From contig JAWQRM010000460.1 in NCBI GenBank assembly GCA_033557675.1, positions 1 to 22,501 on the forward strand: DNA of 22,501 nt, given 5' to 3'. Origin of the DNA: Coptodactyla brooksi (Eukaryota; Arthropoda; Insecta; Coleoptera; Scarabaeidae). The position numbers and the translations under genes are program-made. Every line of letters starts with the position of its first letter. The first letter of the stretch is position 1. This document shows, piece by piece, positions 1 to 8,782 of this stretch. The notes beneath the pieces were generated by a model. It searched no databases and was not told the origin of the DNA. It saw only the letters and a list, made by a program, of their open reading frames with translations.

Positions 1-46
1 TTTGGGGGGGCGCGACATCCGTTGGGCCCCACTTGTGTCTATATAT

Positions 47-81
<35 letters not shown>

Positions 82-1201
82 TTAATTTGATGATTGAAAA
101 CTATCCTTATAGTTTTTGGGTTAGAATTTCATTTATATACTGGGCTTTCAGAAGTGCCGCGTAATCAAATGCAGATTCCTGTTCTAAGAATTTATCTATT
201 ATTGTTCGGTAGTACTGTAATATGTGTTTGTGTGTCACTAAAAAGTAACCAGATTTTGACATTTTAAACATAGGTGTTCGTGAACTGACTTTTCGTTATG
301 CGAGAGTTTCAAAGTGTTTGTTGTAATCTATTATTAATTATTATGTAGAACTGTATCACCTGTTTAGTCGATATCAGCCAAAATAGTTCTTTTCAGAACT
401 GCAAAATCACGTGGTTGCTTCGAGGTAAGTTGCAAAAAAATATTTTAAGGTTAGGTTTCTTTATTTGTTTATACTGCTGACTTTCTCAATTGCGGCACCT
501 ATTATATTTTATTTTAATCATACCATACTACAAGTTTGGTTGCTCAATTAGTTGCGGTCACGCAGGACTTAGTTTCAGTGTTTATATCAGAGCTATGCAT
601 ATCACAGTACTGAGAACTTTATTGAGATCGGTTTGCATAGTAACAATCTCCTACTTAAAATGCTTAATTCGTAATTTTTCAGGATTTATAATATCACCAT
701 CGACTTTTTTGAATACACAACTTTCTATGTACCTTATGAGTAAGAACAGTAAAGTAGTAAGATAATAATAAAGTAAAACTATAAATACTTCAGGTATTAA
801 ATTCCCCTTCATATCGATCCTAGCGCCCTAGACGACTATGGTATGCATTACTTCGTGAACAAACTTTGTCATAGTGGCATGTCTATATTAGTATACGTGC
901 CTTTTATCTAGGCTGACAATGACAGCACCCTTCATCCACAAATAATACGTCACTCAAATGATATTTTTAAAATGTTGGTAAAATTACAATGTATACTATA
1001 TTTTCCGAACAGATTATCAACGATTTTTTTTGTATAAAGTATGAAAACGTCGAACCACTGACAGTCCAAATACCCACGAAATTAAAGATTTAAGCACCTA
1101 CTTTGCAAGAAATGCGCAAAAGGGAGGATTGCCAATGGGACTATGTATTCTCTGTTGTGTATTACAGAAACGGAAGGTTATGCGTAATTTTTCATATACA
1201 G
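1..1201. other. Upstream region, probably intron of the CAP gene
   Basis: No supportable gene. It opens with a G-run and a GC-rich stub at the window edge, then a short AT dinucleotide repeat, then ordinary AT-rich sequence. A 91-codon open frame at 490-765 has no recognisable domain and a composition like translated intron. The stretch ends in a usable splice acceptor (AG at 1200-1201). Because the CAP gene begins without an obvious initiator exon, this is inferred to be the 3' part of an intron. Further 5' exons would lie outside the window. Confidence 0.5.
50..78. repeat. (AT)n microsatellite
   Basis: About 14 uninterrupted AT dinucleotides, directly visible. Of no evident function; such tracts are length-variable. 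Confidence 0.9.
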
Positions 1202-2482
1202 AAGAGAAGAACAAAACCTATTGACCTTAGCCGTTTTAAGTTAGATTCTTTGGAAGCTCACAATAGATATAGAAAAATGCACTCTGTACCAGAATTGCAA
1301 TTAGACGAAGTGCTTTGTACATATGCTCAGAAGAGGGCAAATATTTTAGCAGTGGAAAACAAATTGAAACACCGTAAATCTCCACGGCATGGCGAAAATA
1401 TGATGTGCGTGTATTCTACTAATCCTGACTATACTGTGCGTGGCCACTTTCCGGTTGATACATGGTACGAGGAGAAAAACGATTGTCGTTCCGAGAACAA
1501 ATCAGATATTGCCCATTTTGCTCAAATTGTTTGCAAAAACAATCAAAAACTTGGTATTGGCTGGGCGAAAAGCAAGGAAGGTTTCATTTACATTGTAGCT
1601 AATTACTACTCACCTGAACATCCTGCAGAAGAATACGTGGAAAATGTTTCAAACCTTACTAGCCTAACTAAGCTGCGGGCACCACCGGCGCCACCTACTA
1701 ACAAGGAACCATACAGACAACGTTCTCATGAAATACCCGATAGTGAAGTTTGGCGAGTTGCGCGACGAATGGCAGAAGTTATGGAAAACATCGACAAAGC
1801 AAAGCAACTTAACAAACTTATACCCGCCGTACAAGCCGTAAATGAGGCAAGGCAAGAAGCGGTGGAAATGGTGAAGATTTTTGAAAAAATTAAAGCTGAA
1901 TCTGAACATGTCAAAAATGTACCTGACCTAGATAATGCTAAGCATATGGCTCAAGAAATGAAGGGAACTTTACAAAATATAGAACCAATGACAGAACAAA
2001 CCGAAAACATGCCTACTTTCGTAGCGGAAGCGATACACAAGGCGGATGAAATAATACACGTAGTCGAAGAACTTGAAACACAAAAAGCATATGCTCTTCA
2101 AATGCCAGAAGTTGTGGAAGCAGCAAAACAAACGGCGGAGGAAATGGTGCGTACTATTGATGAAGTTAATGTCGATCTACAGAGTACTGAAAGTATATCA
2201 GACGTTTTAGAGAAAGCTCTGCAAACAGGACAAGCAGTTGTAAGTGCAGTAGAAAAAGTTCAAGAAGAAACAGAGCATGCTAAACACATACCAGTGTTTG
2301 TGGATACAGCTAAGCAGGCAGCACAAGACTTAGCTGATACTATCGAAAAACTTAAAGAAGACGAACGTAACGTGGATGTGCCTACCATTGTAGACGCAGC
2401 AGAACTCCAAGCTCAAGAAATAGTGGACACTCTTGGAGAAATTGAAAAGGATAAAGAATTGGACGTTTTAAAGAACATGGAT
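1202..2482 (+). CDS. Multi-CAP protein, exon A: CAP domain 1 plus eight helical repeats (5'-partial gene)
   Basis: First visible exon of a protein with several CAP (SCP/TAPS, GAPR-1-like) domains. CAP1 spans 1247-1654 and has the family signatures AHNRYR, GEN, WYEE and HFAQ. The four cavity residues of GAPR-1-type CAP domains are present: His at 1370-1372, Glu at 1394-1396, Glu at 1472-1474 and His at 1514-1516. A Pro-rich linker (about 1675-1730) leads to eight tandem ~31-residue repeats (1733-2476) rich in Ala, Glu, Lys and Val, predicted helical. The exon starts after AG at 1200-1201 in phase 0 and ends before a GTAAGT donor at 2483, also phase 0. That start is preferred because the next coding exon opens with the same kind of sequence (TKxP.D before the CAP domain). 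An in-frame ATG at 1112 is an alternative if this were the first exon. No signal peptide is visible. CAP proteins are usually secreted or Golgi/membrane-associated; the role here is unknown. Confidence 0.85.
1733..2476 (+). repeat. Eight tandem ~31-residue protein repeats in exon A
   Basis: Units start at 1733, 1820, 1919, 2009, 2102, 2195, 2288 and 2378, giving lengths of 29, 33, 30, 31, 31, 31, 30 and 33 residues. Seven of the eight open with Ile/Val/Met-Pro (the sixth has Ile-Ser). A loose consensus follows: hydrophobics and Ala at helical spacing, then E-(K/E)-(L/V/I)-x-x-(E/D), then a short polar end such as EHxKN. Pro probably marks the start of each helix. DNA identity between units is low, so the array is old and conserved at protein level. 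I do not recognise it as a named repeat family; a coiled-coil or helical-bundle stalk between CAP domains is an inference. Confidence 0.8.
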
Positions 2483-2999
2483 GTAAGTTCCTTTCTTATT
2501 AAAAGTATGTTTATTTATTATGTGGAAATTTACATAAATAGGGTGACTTGCAACTTATGAAATAACGCTTAAAGGCGGCACTACATGACTTGAACTTATT
2601 TTTTAACTAAAGAAAAACGAATATTAATACTGGACATAATATTAGTACTATAACGATTTCCGGAGAATAACGTTCTTCTCAATGGAAAAATCTGACAGAA
2701 ACATTTAGAATATTTCTTGGTCTTCTATACCACATGGTTATGATTCAATCGCTAATCACTCAATATTACTGAAAAACATATTGCCCGCTTTATCTACATT
2801 TCTCGAGTACATTACTTGATTTGGTGTTTCGTCTACATACCATGTAGGAAATTACACGTCGTCTTAAAGATATTGCGTTCTCGTATACGATTGGTTATGC
2901 CATTCGGGTGATCCCGAAAATCGCACATCAATTAGCGAGAGAATCGTAGTACGAACCATAAGGACTTAGACACGCAGCTTCCCTGAGAGCGTTGACGAA

Positions 3000-3230
3000 C
3001 TCACAACAGCTTCAGAATGTCCAGATGATTTCTTTTTGTGGGAGTATACTAAAGAAATCATTTACCAACATCATTAACGAGTCAATAGTTTGAATGAGCT
3101 CAAAATAAAAATTATTCAAGCTCATCAAACTATTACTCCAGAAATGCTCCCCAAAGTAAGGAGAAATTTCTTCCGTGGTATTGTTTGGCGAAATTAGGCG
3201 GCATCTTTGAATTTTTAATAAAAGAAAACC
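3000..3230 (+). pseudogene. IS630/Tc1/mariner-type transposase C-terminal remnant
   Basis: Reading across stops and frame changes, the + strand gives a diagnostic DFFLW block (about 3028-3042). It continues with a spaced LNELK/ITPEML region (about 3090-3150) and a final GG-H/I-FEFL-like end near 3201-3220. This order matches the C-terminus of mariner-superfamily transposases, where DFFLW follows the last catalytic acidic residue. An in-frame stop after the QHH near 3075-3080 and the lack of any N-terminal part show it is dead. Element ends were not found. Confidence 0.6.
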
Positions 3231-3352
3231 TCAGACATCACAAATATTACTAAACACTCACACGGTAGATGAGGTACGGGCAGTCACGGGCTCGTGGGTC
3301 GAGGGAAGGGGGGGTCACAAGTTAGTAGCGGGAGTCATGTGTGATTCTGCCA

Positions 3353-4050
3353 TATTTTGTTTTAATCCAAAATACAAACTTTGAGGTTAGTAATGGAACG
3401 CTACATTGTCCAAATGTCTGTCTCGGCTTTTCTTACAGAAGGTCATTCTTTTGGTGAAATATTCATCACGTTACATTATTTCTCTTGGGTTTTCGAAGCT
3501 CCAAAAATTTTGCTTGTTTGGAGCTTCGAAAAACCACTCCATCAACAAGGAGTGACAATTTAGTGCGGTTTTTGGGCTGGTGGCGTTATTTTGATTGGAC
3601 GGGATTGCGTTATCGAACGATGTTGACTGATTTTTTTTGGCCCGAAATAGATACTACGGATATGGATGACGTTTATTTCCAGCAAGACAGCGCAACATGC
3701 CACACAGCTGGTGAAACAATTGCTCTATTGCGTGAAAATTTTCCTAGACGTGTAATTTGTCGAAATGGAGACATTAATTGTTCGCTGAAATTGTGCTGAA
3801 ATGAATAACACCATTTTTTCTTTTGAGGGTACGTTAAGGATAAGGACAACGCCAATGCTCTAGCAACAATTCAAGCGCTCAAAGATAACATCAGAGCTGT
3901 TATCCGCGAAATAGAGCCACAATTATGCGATTACGTTATGAAAATTTCACCAAAAGAATGATCCTCTGTAAGAAAAGCCGAGGTGGACATTTGGACGATA
4001 TAGCGTTCTATCACTAATCTCAGAGTCTGTACTTTAGATTAAAAGAAAAA
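3353..4050 (+). mobile_element. Decayed mariner-like element in fold-back arrangement
   Basis: The + strand carries transposase relics: CGFWAGGVI (from 3564), then RYRTMLTDFFWPEID with FQQDSATCHTA (about 3610-3714), then GYVKDKD (about 3826-3846) and a C-terminal end closing at a TAA at 4015-4017. Several frameshifts separate these blocks. The outer 120 bp on each side (about 3353-3475 and 3931-4050) are inverted copies, roughly four-fifths identical. The left arm read on the - strand also encodes the same C-terminal end (CKKSR, then a stop). So the left arm is best explained as the 3' end of a second, oppositely oriented copy, not as a classical terminal repeat. A 16-bp perfect hairpin stem sits at the junction (3490-3505 with 3517-3532). 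Confidence 0.7.
3490..3532. repeat. Short perfect hairpin at the fold-back junction
   Basis: The 16 bases at 3490-3505 are the exact reverse complement of 3517-3532, with an 11-base loop. It lies just inside the left arm of the fold-back mariner remnant. It may be a join scar between two inverted element copies; no transcript-level role is indicated. Confidence 0.85.
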
Positions 4051-4522
4051 TGTAGATCTTGAAATTTCAAAGTATTTGTCATTAATCCAATATTTCAAAC
4101 TGTCACGTAGAGCTTAGGCATTTGCAAAAGACCCGTATATGAACAACCTGTTCTCTGCTATAGTGGTTCAAGAGAAAAATGGTTACCTTTTCAACCACAC
4201 ATCCACGAAGTCTGATGTTTTTGTGCTTATTCCAAAGACATCTTGCTTGTCACTTTTCTAGTTAAGATTTGTTACGAATGCCCTGAAGGGAAGCAAGCTA
4301 TATAACTGTTGTAAGAAACCTGTAAGGTTCACAAATGTGGTAGGTACGAAATGTTCAATCATTCTGGAATATTTGTAGTGCACAGTGCACATGGTCCACT
4401 GACAATCCACTTTGAATAAGTCTGCTCTTTGAACGATGTACTGCGATTAGTGATATCTATTTAGAGTTCCAATGATTACAAAAGAAACAAAAGTGTTATA
4501 TTAATTTTTTTTTCTTTTGCAG

Positions 4523-5686
4523 ACGAAAGATCCTGTGGATTTGTTCATTCAGGAATGCCTGGAAGCTCACAATGAATATAGAAAACAACACTGTGTACCC
4601 CCTTTGAAACTAAATGCAGCACTAAGTAAAGCCAGTCAGGGTTGGGCTGAGAGATTAGCCAAAGAAGGTGTAGAAGGTGTAACGCATATAAACCGAGTAC
4701 AAGGTTTTCTCCGTTACGGAGAAAACATTTTTTATTCAGAAACCGACAGTCCAACTCTGAATTTGCGAGGTCACGTACCCGTAGATTGCTGGTATGAGGA
4801 GATTGAAGGGTACGAATTTGGTGCGAATGTATATGATGAAACTAAAGCTCATGCCACACAATTACTTTGGAAAGATACTACAAATCTGGGGATTGGTATT
4901 GCCAAAAGCGATCGTATGATTGTTATCGTCTGTAGTTACGATCCAGAAGGTAACATAGTAGGAGAGTTCGCGAAGCAGGTTCCGCCCGTAGGTGGATTTC
5001 CCCAGAAGGTTGATACGAAGGAAGCAGTGAGTTTTGTAGAAGATAACTTCAACGGAAATTTTTTGAAGGCACACAATAGATACAGAAAGAGGCACGGTGC
5101 GGCGGCATTGACACTAGATGAAGACCTTTCCACGTATGCCCAAAAACATGCAGACAGACTAGCCGCTATAAACTCTTTACGGGAAAATCAACAACACATA
5201 CCTTATGGCAAAAATGTTTTTTGTGTATCAAGTAGTGATCCTCACTTTAGATTGGAAGCTCACACTGCAGTTGATAGTTGGTATAGCAAAATAAAAAGTT
5301 ATGACTTCGGAAAAGACCCAACCTCTCATGCGGCTGGCAACTTTACACAAATTGTTTGGAAACGTTCCAGAACACTTGGTGTTGGATACGCCAAAAGTAC
5401 AGAAGGTTTCATCTACCTAGTGGCTTACTACTTTCCACCTGGAAATTTCTCTGGAGAATATCAGAAAAACGTGTTAGATGTTGTCAACGAGGAACATCGC
5501 ATAGCTTTGCAACGCGGCGAATCTATCGAAGAAAGTGATACTGAATTAGAATATGTCCCAAGTATAAAGTCTCTGGACAAGTATGATACAGATGGGATAT
5601 TTACACCATTCCAGTTGTACTGTTTAGACGTACATAACGAGTACAGGAGTATGCATGGTGTACCACCGTTAAAATTAAACAAACAT
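4523..5686 (+). CDS. Multi-CAP protein, exon B: CAP2, CAP3 and the start of CAP4
   Basis: The exon opens in phase 0 after CAG at 4520-4522 and ends in phase 0 before GTAAGT at 5687. CAP2 (about 4556-4984) has AHNEYR, GEN, WYEE and AHATQ. Its tetrad is intact: His 4685-4687, Glu 4721-4723, Glu 4799-4801, His 4850-4852. CAP3 (about 5060-5476) has a well-kept fold signature (AHNRYR, FTQIVW, AKSTEGFIYLV), but the tetrad positions read Glu (5183-5185), Lys (5210-5212, GKN for GEN), Lys (5288-5290, WYSK) and Asn (5339-5341, GNF). An acidic linker (about 5500-5600) leads to the first 22 residues of CAP4 (HNEYR, PPLKLN), which continue in exon C. CAP2 is closer to canonical GAPR-1, and CAP3 is closer to CAP1 of exon A. 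Frame and splice sites are clean, so CAP3 looks like a maintained but altered domain, not a pseudogene. Confidence 0.92.
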
Positions 5687-5846
5687 GTAAGTTGCCGCAA
5701 AAAGAAAAATGTGTGGTTAACTATCGCCTTATATGGGTGAAACGTGTGTTATGGTCAACTGCACATGGGTTTGTAAATTAGGCTTTTTGCACTCCTATTG
5801 TAGAGTTGCAATACTACTTAATGTCGTGACCTAGCAGACGACCACG

Positions 5847-6008
5847 TTAATTCTTGCACCAAATCTTATAAGGCGGGCTACATAAAGAAAAGCCACAATT
5901 ATTACATTTAACAATAGGTAGTTTGACGTCATCTTCAACAGGAATTTCTATTCTGAAGAAGTTCCCTACGAAGGTTTCGATTTTCAAGTACACCTTTGTG
6001 TTAACCAT
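5847..6008 (-). CDS. Small ORF resembling the second half of a ZAD (zf-AD) zinc-finger domain
   Basis: A 53-residue ORF from ATG at 6008-6006 to TAA at 5849-5847. It has an acidic VEDDVKLP stretch followed by CNNCGF. Zinc-finger-associated domains of insect transcription factors often end with an LP..(I/V)C..C segment after a hydrophobic/acidic helix, which is what prompts the comparison. The first zinc-binding pair of a ZAD is missing, there are no C2H2 fingers nearby, and it lies antisense in an intron. It is more likely a stranded gene fragment, or chance, than a working gene. Confidence 0.25.
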   Translation of the reverse strand: MVNTKVYLKIETFVGNFFRIEIPVEDDVKLPIVKCNNCGFSLCSPPYKIWCKN

Positions 6009-6023
6009 TCTAGATCGCAAATG

Positions 6024-6287
6024 TTATTTAATTAGTTTCAACCCAAATGCTTTGATGAAATCAAACCGTGCAGTTTCTTCGCCAGGTAATGCAAATTGAT
6101 ATATTATACGAGAATTGCTATTGGCCATCAATTTGTTCTCCTGGATGCCGAGTATAATGCACATTTCGCGTATAAAACATTGGGCACCTTCATTAACTGA
6201 AGAACTATTAGAAAGTAAAACTATACTTTTTTCCTTTTTTGGTGCGAGAGAACTAGGGTATATGGTAATTCCACTGAATAGCATCAT
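6024..6287 (-). CDS. Hypothetical 87-residue ORF in intron 2
   Basis: An open frame from ATG at 6287 to TAA at 6024, antisense to the CAP gene. It has no low-complexity sequence and a protein-like composition (for example PGEETARFDF near its end). It lies just upstream, on the same strand, of the ZAD-like ORF, but in a different frame. I do not recognise any family. It could be an exon of an unrecognised gene, a fragment of a mobile element, or chance. Confidence 0.2.
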   Translation of the reverse strand: MMLFSGITIYPSSLAPKKEKSIVLLSNSSSVNEGAQCFIREMCIILGIQENKLMANSNSRIIYQFALPGEETARFDFIKAFGLKLIK

Positions 6288-6790
6288 TTAGATCGGGTGG
6301 CAAATTCATTAAACAAACTTTACTTAAGCAATTCTAGTGCTAATACTATCAAAACGGAAAGAATTAAATAGAAAAGAAAAGTGAGCCAAGCTTCATGGTG
6401 CTTCGAATAATAAGTCTTTTTGCACCATCCGTCCCCCACATTGATCTATTATCGGATTCATAGTATTGAGCTCTGTGTTTGAAAGCTCATATTTCTGAAA
6501 AAGGACTCGTTACAATTAGCATTCACTTCTTGATGTCACATGAAAAGCGCATTTTTTATAAGCCGTTTATCTGCAGCTGGTGATGAAAGCAAGAACGTGC
6601 TATGAATTATGAAATTTGAACTGAACGTAGACTGCTTTACTTAGAACATACTCGTAATCCTATATTTATCTTGGATTAAAGTTGGTTGTGGTCATCTTGC
6701 AAGTTTTCAAGTATAAATATAAAATAATAAAATAACCCCTTTACTTGCATAAATTTATATTATACTGAGACGTGTCGTGAATACAATTGA

Positions 6791-7198
6791 GTTTGTCTGG
6801 AAAACTTTGTTGGTCGTTTAAAAGATTAATATCAGGATTCAATTTATATTTTTCAATGCAAAATTGTTCAGTAAGGTCCATAATTCGACCTTTGTTACAA
6901 ACTTGAACAATTTTAGCACTTCTATCATCTATTTTGTGTCCTGTTTCTATTTGATGGTTATAAAGACTAGATGAGGAAGAAGAATAAGTTATAAAGAACA
7001 CAAAACACGTTCCTCATCTAGTCTTTATAACCATCAAATAGAAACAGGACAAAAAATAGATTATAGAAGTGCTAAAATTGGTCAAGTTTATAACAAAGGT
7101 CGAATTATGGACCTTACTGAACAATTTTACATTGAAAATATATAAATTGAATCCTGATATTAATCTTTTAAACGACCAAAAAAATTTTCCAGACAAAC
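6791..7198. repeat. Penelope-like element 3' fragment duplicated as a near-perfect palindrome
   Basis: Arms 6791-6978 and 7010-7198 are reverse complements with about eight differences (about 96% identity), around a 31-bp spacer. The left arm read on the - strand, and the right arm read on +, encode the same C-terminal piece: NHQIETG(H/Q)KID, then NKGRIMDLTEQF. The left copy goes on to NLLND. This H..ETGH...KGR.....E pattern is typical of the region after the GIY-YIG nuclease in Penelope-like retroelements. The right copy is frameshifted (IENI then stop). It sits inside the left arm of the long-inverted-repeat element and so arrived after it. Confidence 0.7.
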
Positions 7199-7735
7199 AC
7201 CTTTTTAAATATGTATGATGTTTGCGCTTTGCCCGTATTTTTCATATATAACCTGTTACATAGCTAGTATAATTCACATTGCAGTTTATTGCTATTCATA
7301 TTTTATGCGTGTAATGTAAGTTCTCACTTATCTTCGTAGTTGATAATCGCACTTTTCTACTACGTCGTTATCTCATAAACGCTTTATCGGACGCAAACGC
7401 AATTAAGATCCAAAGAATGCTAACCCATTTTTTTACGTGATGACTATATTAAAATAACACAAAATATGCTCCATAAGTTTTCGGAGCTAATTAAAGAATG
7501 GTGTTTGCTGTTTCTCTCGGACGAATAAATAGAAAGAGCGCGCTATAAAGGTTGGGAGAGCGAAAGCAGCGGCATCGCACTCCGACTGGACCGTACGAGG
7601 GCCATCCAGAAAGTAAGCTTCCCACCGCCAGTGTACACATGTTTTTAAGAGTCAGGATGCCAATATCGGAAAGTATAGATAACGATAGATAATGAAAGGT
7701 GATATAATCGAACTTATATAGAGAAATATCATCTT

Positions 7736-8068
7736 GTGGATGAAACAATCATCAAAAGACCATCTTGTGAAAACACCACCTTGTGCAAAGATCACCTTGT
7801 GGAAACATTCATTATAAACTTAAGTGAACACGAGGGCATTGACGAAGAATTTTCAAGTGAATCCAGTGAAGAAATGTTTGATGAAGTACGTGATAATGAA
7901 TATTATATTGAAGATGAGACAGTTAGCTGCGCGAAAACAATAGGGACCCCTGGGACTTCTGGTACCAGAAATGCTATTCAAGCCGCAGGTTCTATCTTTA
8001 ACGCATTTAATATTTTGGCAGAAAACACCAGTTTTGCCATGGGGCCTGAATCAAGAAGTACGCAATAA
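7736..8068 (+). CDS. ORF inside the long-inverted-repeat element (110 residues, unknown)
   Basis: Open frame ending in TAA at 8066-8068. The N-terminal part contains loose repeats around D/C-HLVE and is acidic (FSSESSEEMFDE); the C-terminal part contains YIEDETVSCA and RNAIQAAGSIFNA and ends near MGPESRSTQ. The first residue is encoded by a TTG, so the true start is unsure and it may be an exon. The same C-terminal segment recurs in copy 2 (13443-13591, - strand), with the reading frame kept through several substitutions. This suggests it was coding in the parent element. No catalytic motif is visible; I do not recognise the family. Confidence 0.45.
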   Translation: MDETIIKRPSCENTTLCKDHLVETFIINLSEHEGIDEEFSSESSEEMFDEVRDNEYYIEDETVSCAKTIGTPGTSGTRNAIQAAGSIFNAFNILAENTSFAMGPESRSTQ

Positions 8069-8782
8069 TGAATTTCGAGGCTTTTTATTATTTACCTTTA
8101 GGTTACTATATTTTACTTGTTAATATTTTGTAATGATAAAGGAAAATCTTATACTAAGCTTTCACAGGGCGCAATACTTTTGAATCCGATAACAGGTAAT
8201 TATGTTTCGCTTATTTTCGCTGGCGATGGAAAACTTACTTTCTGGATGGCCCTCCTACGATTCAGTCGGAGCGCGATGCCGCCGCTATCGCTTTCTCTCT
8301 CTCCCTGCCTTGATAGCGCGCTCTTTCTATTTATTCGTTCGAGAGAAACACAAAACGCTATTCTTTAATTAGCTTCAAAAAATTATAAAGCATATTTTGT
8401 GCTATTTTTAATATTGTCATGATGTATAAAAATGTGTTAGCATTCTTTGGAACTTAATTGCGTTCGCGTCCGATGAAGCGTTTATGAGATAACATAGTAC
8501 AAAAGTGCAATTATCACCAAGATATCGCAAAAAAATGGTAAATATGAAATTACGAGTAAGATCTAAGTGAAGCAGTCTACGTTCAGTCCAGATTTCATAA
8601 TTTTTGATCGGCTACTTTAGAAGAAAAAAAATATAAACTGCTCATCAAAAAGAATTGCGTTTCGTGTGATATCAAGAAATGAATGCCGATTGTAACGAGG
8701 CCTGTTTCGTTTTTTTTCTGTAGGGTAGTTTCAGAAATGTAAACTTTCAAACACAGAGCTCAATACTTTTGAATCCGATAAT

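Larger units (their letters stand above)
2483..4522 (+). other. Intron 1 of the CAP gene (phase 0)
   Basis: GTAAGT donor at 2483 and a long T-rich tract ending in CAG at 4520-4522. Both flanking codons are complete, so the intron is phase 0. It contains two transposase remnants (about 3000-3230 and 3353-4050). The parts outside these, 2483-2990, 3231-3352 and 4051-4522, hold nothing I can identify apart from a GC-rich patch around 3265-3340. Confidence 0.85.
6448..8782. mobile_element. Long-terminal-inverted-repeat element, copy 1 (unclassified DNA transposon)
   Basis: The outer left segment (about 6448-6690) and the next left segment (about 7320-7640) together match, inverted, the right arm (about 8225-8782). 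Over the 270 bp at 7366-7640 the match is roughly 85%. Both ends carry the motif TATCGGATTCA..AGTATTGAGC or its complement. The arms include a GC-rich core with AGAGCGCGCT. The left arm is interrupted between about 6690 and 7320 by a Penelope-like palindrome. The interior carries an ORF (7736-8068). No clear target-site duplication was found, so the superfamily stays open; very long arms occur in several, including Mutator-like and fold-back elements. Confidence 0.65.

Noticed and set aside
490..765. 91-residue open frame on + strand upstream of the CAP gene
   Set aside because: No recognisable domain, composition like translated AT-rich intron, no splice context linking it to the CAP exons.
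1664..1914. Open frames on the - strand opposite exon A
   Set aside because: They are shadows of the CAP/repeat coding frame; their composition follows the complementary codons.
3381..3563. 60-residue + strand frame in intron 1
   Set aside because: It is the antisense of a transposase 3' end in the left arm of the fold-back mariner remnant.
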